Source: CAMUQR01 sp963539845 (GTDB lineage: Bacteria > Patescibacteriota > Saccharimonadia > Saccharimonadales > Saccharimonadaceae). From it: a DNA stretch of 64,000 bases. The notes under the pieces were generated by a model that saw only the letters and a list, made by a program, of their open reading frames with translations, made no database searches and was not told the origin of the DNA. Shown here in pieces: positions 39,527-47,077 of the stretch (positions are counted from its first letter, which is position 1; the number at the start of each line of letters is the position of its first letter). Position numbers and translations under genes: made by a program. The stretch covers positions 62,001 through 126,000 of the forward strand of contig CAUTML010000002.1 of NCBI GenBank assembly GCA_963539845.1. The letters are read 5' to 3'.

Positions 39527-41199
39527 TACATTTTCTCCGGGGCGATAATGCCAAGAATCTGTAAGCCACTCGCTAGAGTATCGCGGTAGCGTGTGACGAG
39601 TGCGAGGCGGATAGTTTGGCGAGGATCATCAATTACTCGATTATGTTCATAAAAACGGTTAAATTCTTGGGCTAATTCGTATAAATAGTTACAAATACCG
39701 TGAACAAGATATTCACGAGCGGCTTTTTCAACGACCTCTGGGAATTCGCTGAGTTTTTGTAATAATTGGCGTTCGCTAGCATCGCAGGCTTGGTTAATCT
39801 CCCCTGTTGTACCAGCTTTTGCTAAAATCGAACAAGCGCGGGCGTGAGCGTATTGAATGTATGGTCCAGAATTACCTTGTAGACTGACTGTTTCTTCGAC
39901 ATTAAAGGCAATATCGCCTCCTAGACGGTATTTCGCAAAGGCGTATTTAATCGCCCCAAGAGCGACATCGTCTTGTAATTCTGGTTGATCGGTGATACTA
40001 CTAACTCGCTGTTTAACAATGTCGAGCACATCAATCGCCCGCGTGACGTTACCGAGGCGTGAGCTCATTTTTTTGCCATCAGCAAACCGCACCGTGCCGT
40101 TAGTTAAGTGTGTCATCATTGCGCCAATGCCTGGATTAAACACATCAGCGGCCGCATAGACCACGCGCATGTATTCTTTTTGGTCATTGCCGGTGATTAA
40201 AATACGATGATCGAAGTTGTAATCCTGTTTTTCGAGCCAGATCACACCGATGTCTTTGGTTTCATAAGTTGGTAAATTATTAGAAGTAATAAACACTCGG
40301 GTGTGTAAATGCTGTTGTTCGTCGCCTTTAAAAACTACCGCCCCATCCGATTGTTCAAGATTGCCTAGAGCAAGTTGTTCGCGGACAACTTTGAGGCCCA
40401 TTGGTGCAGTTGAACTCTCAGGGTAATAACGCATGTTATCAACTTTAATCAGTTGATAAAAAGCTGAAAAGTAGTCAAAGCTCCACTGGCGGGTTGTCCA
40501 ATAAACCTGCGCCATCGGTGATTGATGGTCGTTTTCTTCATGCAAGCGATAAATCGCTTTGTTAATTTCGACGATGTCTGCCTGAGCGGTAACATCATCC
40601 TCGTAGGCTTTAGCCCCAATCACATAAACTTGACCAATCCACTGAGCGCGTAAAAAAGCATCGTGTTCCACGGTGTCGAGCTTGTCAGAATCGAAACCGT
40701 CTAGGGCGATTTTCATGCCGTAGAGACATTTCGCGACATGCAACCCAACGTCTCCGCCAAAGCTGGTACGATGGACGGTGGCGCCGGCTGACTCGAGGAC
40801 ACGAGCTAAAATATCACCATAAATTGTTTGGTATAAGTGGCCAGTGTGTAAATCTTTAAAAGCGTTAGGACAGCTATATTCCAGCACGTAGTTCATATTC
40901 TGATAGATAGCTGGAGCGGACGCTTGGGAGGCTTGCCATAAGATTTGGTCAGTGAGTTTGAGGTTAATAAAACCCGGACCAGCGATTTCCACCGCACTAA
41001 ACAACTGATTAGTGCTTAATTGCTCAGCGATTTGCTCGGCCAGTTGCCGTGGATTTTGCCCCAAACGACCAGCTAATTGCATCGCCACATTGGTAGCAAA
41101 ATCACCAAATTCAGGCTTAGGCCGTTGTAATTCCACCGCCACTTCTAAATTAAATAATTGTTTGATTGTCTCCGAAATTGCATCTACTACTTGTTTCAT
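39526..41199 (-). CDS. argS: Arginyl-tRNA synthetase
   Basis: ArgS charges tRNA-Arg. The 557-residue protein has the N-terminal Arg-tRNA synthetase domain, the HIGH-type motif FKDLHTGHL (about residue 110), a KMSK-like KKMSSRLGNV (about 375) and the C-terminal DALR helical domain (LVTRYRDTLASGLQILGI). The start at 41199 has TGT-TAAAAT ending six bases upstream and no Shine-Dalgarno. It heads the argS-orn-yjbR unit, each gene joined by TAATG overlaps. Confidence 0.97.
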   Translation of the reverse strand: MKQVVDAISETIKQLFNLEVAVELQRPKPEFGDFATNVAMQLAGRLGQNPRQLAEQIAEQLSTNQLFSAVEIAGPGFINLKLTDQILWQASQASAPAIYQNMNYVLEYSCPNAFKDLHTGHLYQTIYGDILARVLESAGATVHRTSFGGDVGLHVAKCLYGMKIALDGFDSDKLDTVEHDAFLRAQWIGQVYVIGAKAYEDDVTAQADIVEINKAIYRLHEENDHQSPMAQVYWTTRQWSFDYFSAFYQLIKVDNMRYYPESSTAPMGLKVVREQLALGNLEQSDGAVVFKGDEQQHLHTRVFITSNNLPTYETKDIGVIWLEKQDYNFDHRILITGNDQKEYMRVVYAAADVFNPGIGAMMTHLTNGTVRFADGKKMSSRLGNVTRAIDVLDIVKQRVSSITDQPELQDDVALGAIKYAFAKYRLGGDIAFNVEETVSLQGNSGPYIQYAHARACSILAKAGTTGEINQACDASERQLLQKLSEFPEVVEKAAREYLVHGICNYLYELAQEFNRFYEHNRVIDDPRQTIRLALVTRYRDTLASGLQILGIIAPEKM

Positions 41200-41205
41200 A
41201 GCTTT

Positions 41206-41211
41206 ATTTTA
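41206..41211 (-). promoter_or_regulatory. Extended -10 of a leaderless promoter for argS-orn-yjbR
   Basis: TGT-TAAAAT ends six bases before the ATG at 41199. Confidence 0.5.
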
Positions 41212-41272
41212 ACAGATTAGGGCTAGAGATGGTAGTCTATTGCCATTTTTTAATTAAAAACCAGTTATGTGT

Positions 41273-41278
41273 TATACT
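41273..41278 (+). promoter_or_regulatory. Extended -10 with a very short leader, 176-aa protein
   Basis: TGT-TATACT ends nine bases before the ATG at 41288; no Shine-Dalgarno. Confidence 0.45.
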
Positions 41279-41287
41279 TTTACTAAT

Positions 41288-41818
41288 ATGACCAAACAAA
41301 CTACGCCCACTTATTTTCAGGCTGACAACACCAGCCATCAAGCTTCTCAACCAATCACTCGCCCAGCCGTCACCTGGACAGCGCCAGATAGCGCCCAGCG
41401 AGCTTTTTCAACAGCCTGGTATCTGAAAATGACCTTGTTTTTCGTAGCAATTACCGTCATGTCGGTTTTGTGGCTCAAATCGCCGATCACCGCTGTCTTG
41501 TTCGTGGTGGTGTACATCGCCCTGATTATTTACACCAAAAAAGGTCCCCAGCTGGTTAATTATAGCTTGAGCGAGGACGGGTTGTTTATTAACGACCAAG
41601 CTTTTAAATTGGAGGATTTCAGCAGTTTTGGGGTTTTAGAGGACGGCGAACTGTTTTCGGTGGTGCTTTTACCACATAAACGCCTAGCCACTAGCCTAGT
41701 TTTGAATTTTGACAAAAAAGATGGCGAGGCAATTGTCGACTTTTTGGGTGCTGTTATGCCAATGAAACCAATCCAAGAAAATCTGATTGACAAACTTATT
41801 CGCCGACTAGGCTTGTAA
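41288..41818 (+). CDS. Two-helix membrane protein of unknown function (176 aa)
   Basis: About 40 polar residues lead to two close hydrophobic segments (MTLFFVAITVMSVLWL and ITAVLFVVVYIALIIY, about residues 48-85). A soluble beta-rich domain follows (LVNYSLSEDGLFINDQAF, LEDFSSFGVLEDGELFSVVLLP), resembling a PH-like fold in its strand pattern only. No family recognised. The ATG at 41288 is chosen over one seven codons upstream because the -10 element overlaps the longer start. Confidence 0.65.
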   Translation: MTKQTTPTYFQADNTSHQASQPITRPAVTWTAPDSAQRAFSTAWYLKMTLFFVAITVMSVLWLKSPITAVLFVVVYIALIIYTKKGPQLVNYSLSEDGLFINDQAFKLEDFSSFGVLEDGELFSVVLLPHKRLATSLVLNFDKKDGEAIVDFLGAVMPMKPIQENLIDKLIRRLGL

Positions 41819-41916
41819 AAAACACTACTTTTTGCTATAATGATAGTATCTTTTGTGGTCATTAGGCTGCGAAAACGTTCGTTTTAGTTCTAGCGGATCG
41901 TAAAACATCCGCATTT

Positions 41917-41993
41917 GCACTTGTAGCTCAGCTGGATAGAGCGTTGGCTTGCGGAGCCAAAGGTCGTAGGTTCGAATCCTGCCAAGTGTACCA
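41917..41993 (+). tRNA. tRNA-Arg (anticodon GCG)
   Basis: A 77-base tRNA with encoded CCA. The acceptor stem is GCACTTG/CAAGTGT (G-U first pair). The D arm is GCTC...GAGC. The anticodon stem is TTGGC/GCCAA with loop TTGCGGA, so the anticodon is GCG. The T arm is GTAGG-TTCGAAT-CCTGC. Most bacteria use ACG, edited to ICG, for these arginine codons; here position 34 is already G. TGC-TATAAT lies about 80 bases upstream. Confidence 0.95.
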
Positions 41994-42030
41994 AGTAAAA
42001 TATCCTGTCCTCGTGGCAGGATATTTTACT
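41994..42030 (+). terminator. Hairpin following tRNA-Arg
   Basis: AGTAAAATATCCTG (41994-42007) and CAGGATATTTTACT (42017-42030) form a perfect 14-bp stem directly after the CCA end. There is no long T-run outside the stem, so it may be a terminator or a processing signal. Confidence 0.65.
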
Positions 42031-42075
42031 GAGCATAATTTAACATCTTTACTTTTAGCATAATCATTTTTGTGC

Positions 42076-42081
42076 TAAAAT
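42076..42081 (+). promoter_or_regulatory. Extended -10 of a leaderless promoter, 362-aa protein
   Basis: TGC-TAAAAT ends seven bases before the ATG at 42089; no Shine-Dalgarno. Confidence 0.5.
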
Positions 42082-42088
42082 TAAGCTC

Positions 42089-43177
42089 ATGAACCCTAAA
42101 ACCAACCTACCAGTTATTCGTCTCAAAGAAGAAGCTGGCCTGCTACTGCTGTCAACACTGTTAAAGTCCCTCAATCCGCGCTGGGGCAATAACAATAGTC
42201 GAGTGGCCCGGATGGTGCTTGATTATTTCAGATTTATCCCGATCAATTCGGCTTTTTTGACCGCTGTTCAACAGTTTCAGCAAGCCGGTCTAACCGAGGA
42301 AACTCTCTATCAGTTAGCCCTAACCTACAACCACCCCGAACGAACTGATTTTACGCTGAATTATTTGTATCAACGCACCAACATTCCGATTGAAGAATTG
42401 CGTCATCACCAAGAATCGCTTTTAAAAACCTTGGCTGGTTTTAAATTATCTCTATCAGCTTCGCCTCTGCAACAGTTATTTAACACTTTTAACGCTAAAG
42501 ATACCCACCAGCGTCTTAAAAATCTCGAGACTTTAAAAGCAGAAGTGGCCGATCTTTATGATTTTTTCCGAATAAAACCCACTCAAAGCGAGTTTATTTT
42601 TACCCCTACTGACCCATTGTTTTCGGAATATATCGGACATACTCTAATGCTCTCACCGACCCAAGTGGTGTTTATGACCTATAATCCTCAAGTTAAAGCT
42701 CAAACTTACCAAATTTTAAGACTAATTTTAGCACCTATTGTCCAAAAAGTCTTGATGCAGTTATCTAACGACCAAAAACAGGGCTTATTTGAGTCCGCTA
42801 GTGGTAAAATTCGCCAAGTCTACGGTCCCAACCCTCAAGAACTATTGACTTCTGAACTGATTAGCGTTTATTACAATAATTTCAAAACCCAAAAACCAGT
42901 TGATGATTTTGAAGCTTTTAAAGCGCGGGTTTGTAAACTGTCCGACAAGCAATTTTTGCAATCACTCGAAACCAATCACGCCCTGCGAGAACGCTGTGCC
43001 TACCTCGGTATTCGCAATTTAATCGAGTTTAAGGCCGGTCTGAAACAATATTACGACATGTTCTTCCGAGACGAGCTAAGTCTCAAACTCTACCGGGCTT
43101 ACCAAATTTACAATAATCAGCAATCTAACATCGGTTTTGAGCAATTTGCGCTGACTAACCTCCCCAAAATTCTCTAA
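42089..43177 (+). CDS. Soluble protein of unknown function (362 aa)
   Basis: No membrane segment, signal peptide or recognised motif. The sequence is mixed but mostly helical and rich in Gln, Leu and Lys, with segments such as LIEFKAGLKQYYDMFFRDEL near the C-terminus. Base composition and codon use resemble the surrounding core genes. It lies between tRNA-Arg and tRNA-Ser. The start is fixed by the leaderless-type promoter. It could be a lineage-specific protein; function not inferred. Confidence 0.65.
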   Translation: MNPKTNLPVIRLKEEAGLLLLSTLLKSLNPRWGNNNSRVARMVLDYFRFIPINSAFLTAVQQFQQAGLTEETLYQLALTYNHPERTDFTLNYLYQRTNIPIEELRHHQESLLKTLAGFKLSLSASPLQQLFNTFNAKDTHQRLKNLETLKAEVADLYDFFRIKPTQSEFIFTPTDPLFSEYIGHTLMLSPTQVVFMTYNPQVKAQTYQILRLILAPIVQKVLMQLSNDQKQGLFESASGKIRQVYGPNPQELLTSELISVYYNNFKTQKPVDDFEAFKARVCKLSDKQFLQSLETNHALRERCAYLGIRNLIEFKAGLKQYYDMFFRDELSLKLYRAYQIYNNQQSNIGFEQFALTNLPKIL

Positions 43178-43210
43178 TTTCACCCCAGATATGATATAAT
43201 GGCTAAATCT

Positions 43211-43300
43211 GGAGAGGTGGCCGAGTGGTTGAAGGCGCACGACTCGAAATCGTGTATGCGGGCGACCGTATCGAGGGTTCGAATCCCTCTCTCTCCGCCA
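43211..43300 (+). tRNA. tRNA-Ser (anticodon CGA)
   Basis: A 90-base class II tRNA with encoded CCA. Acceptor stem GGAGAGG/CTCTCTCC region, D arm with CCGAGTGG, anticodon stem CACGA/TCGTG around CTCGAAA (anticodon CGA), a long variable arm and T loop GGTTCGAATCC. It is followed by an intrinsic terminator and by a partial copy of its own 3' end at 43411. Confidence 0.95.
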
Positions 43301-43343
43301 GGAGAAGACTCCGACTAATCGTAAGATTAGTCGGGGTTTTCTT
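43301..43343 (+). terminator. tRNA-Ser(CGA) trailer and terminator
   Basis: CCGACTAATC (43311-43320) and GATTAGTCGG (43325-43334) form a 10-bp stem with a GTAA loop and a T-rich tail. The 43-base trailer recurs with two differences after tRNA-Ser(TGA) at 58251. Confidence 0.85.
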
Positions 43344-43410
43344 CTCGTAGAAGAAAAATGGGATTTGAACCCGTGGGTTCGGGCGTTAGCGTTCGAGCAA
43401 AGCAAGAACC

Positions 43411-43428
43411 ATCCCTCTCTCTCCGCCA
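43411..43428 (+). repeat. Duplicate of the tRNA-Ser 3' end (att-like)
   Basis: ATCCCTCTCTCTCCGCCA repeats the last 18 bases of tRNA-Ser(CGA) (43283-43300) exactly. It is followed by another C-rich hairpin (CCCCGA...TCGGGG). A duplicated tRNA 3' end is a typical scar of site-specific integration. No integrase is seen nearby. Confidence 0.7.
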
Positions 43429-43670
43429 AGACAAAAACCCCGACCGATAGGCTGATCGGGGGTGCTAATGTACATTAACTTTTACGTTATCAAAATTGAG
43501 TGAGATCAAAACGAAAAAACAAGCGTTCAAGGTTGTTTGTTTTTAAATAAGACAGAAAAAATATGATACGATAAAACACTATTATAAATTTAAAATATTT
43601 AGCCAAAAAGTGCAAGCTAAATACCCTCTTTATATTAATTAGTAATCATGAAATATAATCAAAAAAATGA

Positions 43671-43676
43671 TATAAT
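43671..43676 (+). promoter_or_regulatory. Extended -10 of a leaderless promoter, DNA methyltransferase
   Basis: TGA-TATAAT ends seven bases before the ATG at 43684, chosen as the start in preference to the ATG at 43648. Confidence 0.5.
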
Positions 43677-43683
43677 AAATCGT

Positions 43684-44856
43684 ATGAATAACTGTCAGAA
43701 ACACCTAAATCACGTAGATACCATTAATCTTGGATCATATTACACTCCAGAGTCTATTGTTGATTTAGCGTATTCTGTTTTACATAAAAACATAAAAAAT
43801 ATTGAATCTTTTTCAATAATAGATTCTTCTTGTGGTTACGGCTCTTTTTTAATGAAAAATAAAACCACAAAAAAACTAATAGGAGCTGATATTGATAAAA
43901 AAGCTATATCTGAAGCAAAAAAACGTATCAATAATGCTGATTTTGTCTGTCAGAATTCCCTTATGAATGTGTGTCGTTCGGCTTTAAACATCAAAAATAA
44001 TGAAAAAATCATAATGATAGGGAATCCACCATACAACGATACCAAATCTATCATTCGTAATTCAATTAAAGACGCCTCCGTTCAAAATAGAATTGACGTT
44101 GACATAAAAACTCGAGATTTAGGCATGTCGTTTCTACTATCTTACAATAAATTGGAAGCGGATTATGTTTGTGTTTTGCACCCATTATCTTATTTAATCA
44201 AAAAGGCAAATTTTTCTTTACTTAAAAATTTTACTGATAATTATAAATTAATTGATAGTCTTATAATTAGCAGTCATGAGTTTCCTGATACTTCTCGTGG
44301 TATAGCATTTCCAATAGTTATCGCATTTTATAAACGAGATAAAATTGGAATGGATTATGACTATATTCAAAATTATAATTTTAAAGTTAAAGACGATGGA
44401 AGCTTTTGCCTAAAAGATTTTGATAGCATAGCTAATTATGTCCAAAAATACCCAAATAAAAAATCTTTCCGTAAGGATAGCCAACCCGTAGCAAAGTTCT
44501 GGACATTGAGAGATATTAATGCTCTAAAACGAAACAGAACATTTATTGATGAAGACACCTACAATACCGTTTATATTCCAATGGAAAAACTACCTTATTA
44601 TTGCTATATCGATATTTTCAAACACTACGCAGATAAAATGCCCTATTTTATTGGAAATTGCGATATAATAATTGATAATAAAAAATTCGAAAAAATTAAA
44701 GAATATTTCATATATCAAAGCGTTCACACAAATCCGATCTTAAAAAATAAATTCAAATTTAAAGAAATGCCCGAAGCTAAGTCAAAAATAGATAATTATT
44801 TTAAAGAGCTCTTAGAAAGCAAATTTGGAGAAAAATATGCCGCAAATTTTAGTTAA
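43684..44856 (+). CDS. N6-adenine DNA methyltransferase (type II restriction-modification)
   Basis: The 390-residue protein carries the gamma-class m6A motif order. A motif X-like LGSYYTPESIVDLA comes first, then motif I IIDSSCGYGSFLM, motif II GADIDKKA and motif IV GNPPYND at about residue 120. The target-recognition region follows (ISSHEFPDTSRGIAFPIVIAF). It would methylate adenine in host DNA to protect it. The gene and its partner are much richer in A and T than the flanking core genes, indicating transfer. The partner endonuclease-like gene overlaps its end by 20 bases. Confidence 0.85.
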   Translation: MNNCQKHLNHVDTINLGSYYTPESIVDLAYSVLHKNIKNIESFSIIDSSCGYGSFLMKNKTTKKLIGADIDKKAISEAKKRINNADFVCQNSLMNVCRSALNIKNNEKIIMIGNPPYNDTKSIIRNSIKDASVQNRIDVDIKTRDLGMSFLLSYNKLEADYVCVLHPLSYLIKKANFSLLKNFTDNYKLIDSLIISSHEFPDTSRGIAFPIVIAFYKRDKIGMDYDYIQNYNFKVKDDGSFCLKDFDSIANYVQKYPNKKSFRKDSQPVAKFWTLRDINALKRNRTFIDEDTYNTVYIPMEKLPYYCYIDIFKHYADKMPYFIGNCDIIIDNKKFEKIKEYFIYQSVHTNPILKNKFKFKEMPEAKSKIDNYFKELLESKFGEKYAANFS

Positions 44857-45595
44857 TGAGAATAATCATTGTATCAAAATCCCAATTTTATTAACCTCCA
44901 CAAACGGAAAGGTTCGCGTTAAAAAGCGATCAATCACCAATGAATATGGAATACCAGTTGCCACTAGGAGAGATGGTTTCTCGCTTAATAATTACATCGA
45001 ATGGCAAATTAGTTATGATGTAGTCAAAAATGAAACTAGAAAACTTGCCGAATCATCACTACCAGAAACAGAATTTATTGGAGCAAACGGAAAAACTAAA
45101 GCACTTTATGAATTATCCGAATATATCTGGTATTTTTATCAATGGGACGTCATTACCCGAAACGAGCTAGAAAATATTATCACCTACCTTAGCGCGATAC
45201 GGGATCATGATTTCATTGACAACAGTTCTGAGCTGCAAATTGACCGCAGTTATCCAATTGAAAAAAGCATAAATGGATTTCGTTTTGAATATACTCAAGT
45301 AAAATATCCTCTTTTAATTTATAAAATTGACGGATACGAGATAGTAACCGAAATAAAGATCACAGAAAAACAGTATGCGGTTGGTATTCAACCGATGTTG
45401 TATTTATGTTTTCCCATTACAGAACTAGAAGCGGAAGAAACTTTAGTCGGAAGATGTGCTTATTCTAAAGAAATTGCTTATTTTAAAGTTTCAAATAACA
45501 ATATCAGAGTATTCCTCGAGATCTTAAAGATGTTTGGTACATTATCAAAAAGCCACAAACACGACGTGATGCAAATTATCAATACAATACTGTAA
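44837..45595 (+). CDS. Probable cognate restriction endonuclease (family not identified)
   Basis: A 252-residue soluble protein encoded directly after, and overlapping, the methyltransferase, so a restriction enzyme is the natural expectation. No family is recognised with confidence. A segment YKIDGYEIVTEIKI has an Asp followed by Glu-Ile-Lys, which could be the end of a PD-(D/E)xK site but is weak. A PabI-like glycosylase-type enzyme is another option. The start at 44837 has GGAG seven bases upstream; a TTG four codons earlier is less likely. Composition is AT-rich like its partner. Confidence 0.6.
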   Translation: MPQILVNENNHCIKIPILLTSTNGKVRVKKRSITNEYGIPVATRRDGFSLNNYIEWQISYDVVKNETRKLAESSLPETEFIGANGKTKALYELSEYIWYFYQWDVITRNELENIITYLSAIRDHDFIDNSSELQIDRSYPIEKSINGFRFEYTQVKYPLLIYKIDGYEIVTEIKITEKQYAVGIQPMLYLCFPITELEAEETLVGRCAYSKEIAYFKVSNNNIRVFLEILKMFGTLSKSHKHDVMQIINTIL

Positions 45596-45734
45596 TAATC
45601 ATTGTTTAGATGTATTACTGCGCAAAACATAGTTACAAAACATAAAGTTTTAGCTTTTCTCAGGACAAAGAATATTCACTTACCAATTTCTTGCTAAATT
45701 ATGCTACAATATCTCTAACTAAACGGGAGTGACT

Positions 45735-46127
45735 ATGAAGACAATTTTTCAAAAAATCATTGATGGCGAAATCAACGCCCACAAAATCTACGAAGACGAC
45801 CGAGTGCTGGCGTTTTTGGATATTTTTCCAGTCAACACTGGTCATACTCTAGTAATTCCCAAGCAAGCGGTGGAATTCGTCTGGGATTTACCAGCCGAGG
45901 ATTACGCTTATCTGATGACTGTCGCCCAAAAATTAGCTCGCCACCTCCGTTCTCAACTGCCCTATCAATATGTTGGTTCGCAGATCGTCGGTGTCGATGT
46001 GCCCCATGCCCACATTCACTTGATTCCGTTTAACACCGTTGCCGAGTTCACTAATACCGCCAAACAACCAGCCGATCCAACCGAATTAGCCAATTTGGCG
46101 CAAAAATTATTTATCGCTGAGCTATAG
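45735..46127 (+). CDS. HIT-family nucleotide hydrolase/transferase
   Basis: HIT proteins cleave nucleoside phosphoramidates or dinucleotides. The 130-residue protein has the full family layout: FQKIIDGEI at the N-terminus, FLDIFPVNTGHTLVIPK in the middle and the His triad VDVPHAHIHLIPF at about residues 91-102. It is of the HinT/Hit-like type. The start is ATG at 45735 with GGGAGTG upstream. rlmH follows six bases later, so the two form an operon. Confidence 0.93.
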   Translation: MKTIFQKIIDGEINAHKIYEDDRVLAFLDIFPVNTGHTLVIPKQAVEFVWDLPAEDYAYLMTVAQKLARHLRSQLPYQYVGSQIVGVDVPHAHIHLIPFNTVAEFTNTAKQPADPTELANLAQKLFIAEL

Positions 46128-46133
46128 CCCTTT

Positions 46134-46583
46134 ATGAAAATCATTACCGTTGGTAAAAAACCGCCTCGTTGGCTAGCTGAACCGCTAGACGACTATTCTC
46201 GACGTCTACAAGCCGTTTGGCGCCCAGAATGGGTCTTGATTCATCATTCGCCCCAAAACAGCCCAGAAACGGCTAAAAACGCCGAATCCGAGCAAATTTT
46301 AGCTAGGATCAGGCCCGATGACTATGTAATTTTGCTGGACGAGACCGGTCAACTATTATCTTCCCCTGAATTAGCCACCAAGCTCGAAGCCCAGGCTGGG
46401 CGATCAGTGGTATGTATTGTCGGCGGGGCTTATGGTGTTAACCAAGCCGTTAAACAGCGCGCTAACCTGATTTGGAGCTTATCTAAACTAGTTTTTCCGC
46501 ATCAAATCGTGCGTTTGATCCTGATTGAACAACTCTACCGCGCCCAGTGCATTATCAATCACCACCCCTATCACCACCAATAA
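46134..46583 (+). CDS. rlmH: 23S rRNA (pseudouridine(1915)-N3)-methyltransferase RlmH
   Basis: RlmH methylates pseudouridine 1915 in helix 69 of 23S rRNA on assembled ribosomes. The 149-residue SPOUT protein begins MKIITVGK. It has DYVILLDETGQLLSSPE in its centre, the SAM-binding knot segment VCIVGGAYGVN, and the conserved C-terminal LILIEQLYRAQCIINHHPYHH. Length and motifs are standard. Co-transcribed with the HIT gene. Confidence 0.95.
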   Translation: MKIITVGKKPPRWLAEPLDDYSRRLQAVWRPEWVLIHHSPQNSPETAKNAESEQILARIRPDDYVILLDETGQLLSSPELATKLEAQAGRSVVCIVGGAYGVNQAVKQRANLIWSLSKLVFPHQIVRLILIEQLYRAQCIINHHPYHHQ

Positions 46584-46646
46584 TTTGCTTTTTTGTGGCA
46601 ATTATGGCACACTATATAACAAACAAACATGAAAGGAGGGATAAGA

Positions 46647-46982
46647 ATGAGACCTTTTGCAAATTATATTAGTCTTGGCGTGTTTATCGCCGTCGCAACG
46701 CCTGTCTATTGTGTGGCTCGCCGAAGAGTCGAACAATTGGCTGAAAAGATTGCTCAAATTGAACAGCAAATTGCTGACGCTGACGCTACGGCGTTAGATG
46801 ACGATTCTTTCGAATCAACCGGCGAAGTGTTCAGGTTGAGTTTAATTCTGTCCGACCTGAATTACAGAAAAGATTTTTGGCTCCGACTAGCCAAAGCCAT
46901 CGAAGGCAGTTTCATCATGGCTGGCGTCGTCATGAGCATAATCTTAATAATAACCCTAGTTGTTTTGTTAGTCTTATCTTAA
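46647..46982 (+). CDS. Small two-helix membrane protein of unknown function (111 aa)
   Basis: An N-terminal helix (YISLGVFIAVATPVYCVA), a charged, probably coiled-coil middle (VEQLAEKIAQIEQQIADAD) and a C-terminal helix (FIMAGVVMSIILIITLVVLLVL) are visible. No family recognised. The start at 46647 is preferred over an ATG six codons upstream because AAAGGAGGG lies eight bases before it and overlaps the longer start. Confidence 0.6.
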   Translation: MRPFANYISLGVFIAVATPVYCVARRRVEQLAEKIAQIEQQIADADATALDDDSFESTGEVFRLSLILSDLNYRKDFWLRLAKAIEGSFIMAGVVMSIILIITLVVLLVLS

Positions 46983-47040
46983 TTAATTTGAGCGCAAGTA
47001 TAATATAACGCCTCAAGCCACAGTTCTTTTTCTTTAGTAA

Positions 47041-47069
47041 AACCCCGAGTAATCATAGCGCTCGGGGTT
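47041..47069. terminator. Bidirectional terminator between the small membrane protein and valS
   Basis: AACCCCGAG (47041-47049) pairs with CTCGGGGTT (47061-47069), with T-rich flanks on both sides. It lies between convergent genes. Confidence 0.85.
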
Positions 47070-47077
47070 ATTTTTGG

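Noticed and set aside
43345..43410. A sequence reading on the minus strand like a tRNA T-arm (GGGTTCAAATCCC).
   Set aside because: No acceptor, D or anticodon arms can be built around it; it looks like debris from the tRNA-Ser duplication.
43628..43683. Methyltransferase start at the ATG at 43648.
   Set aside because: The twelve extra codons include the -10 element; the ATG at 43684 fits the leaderless pattern and the family N-terminus.
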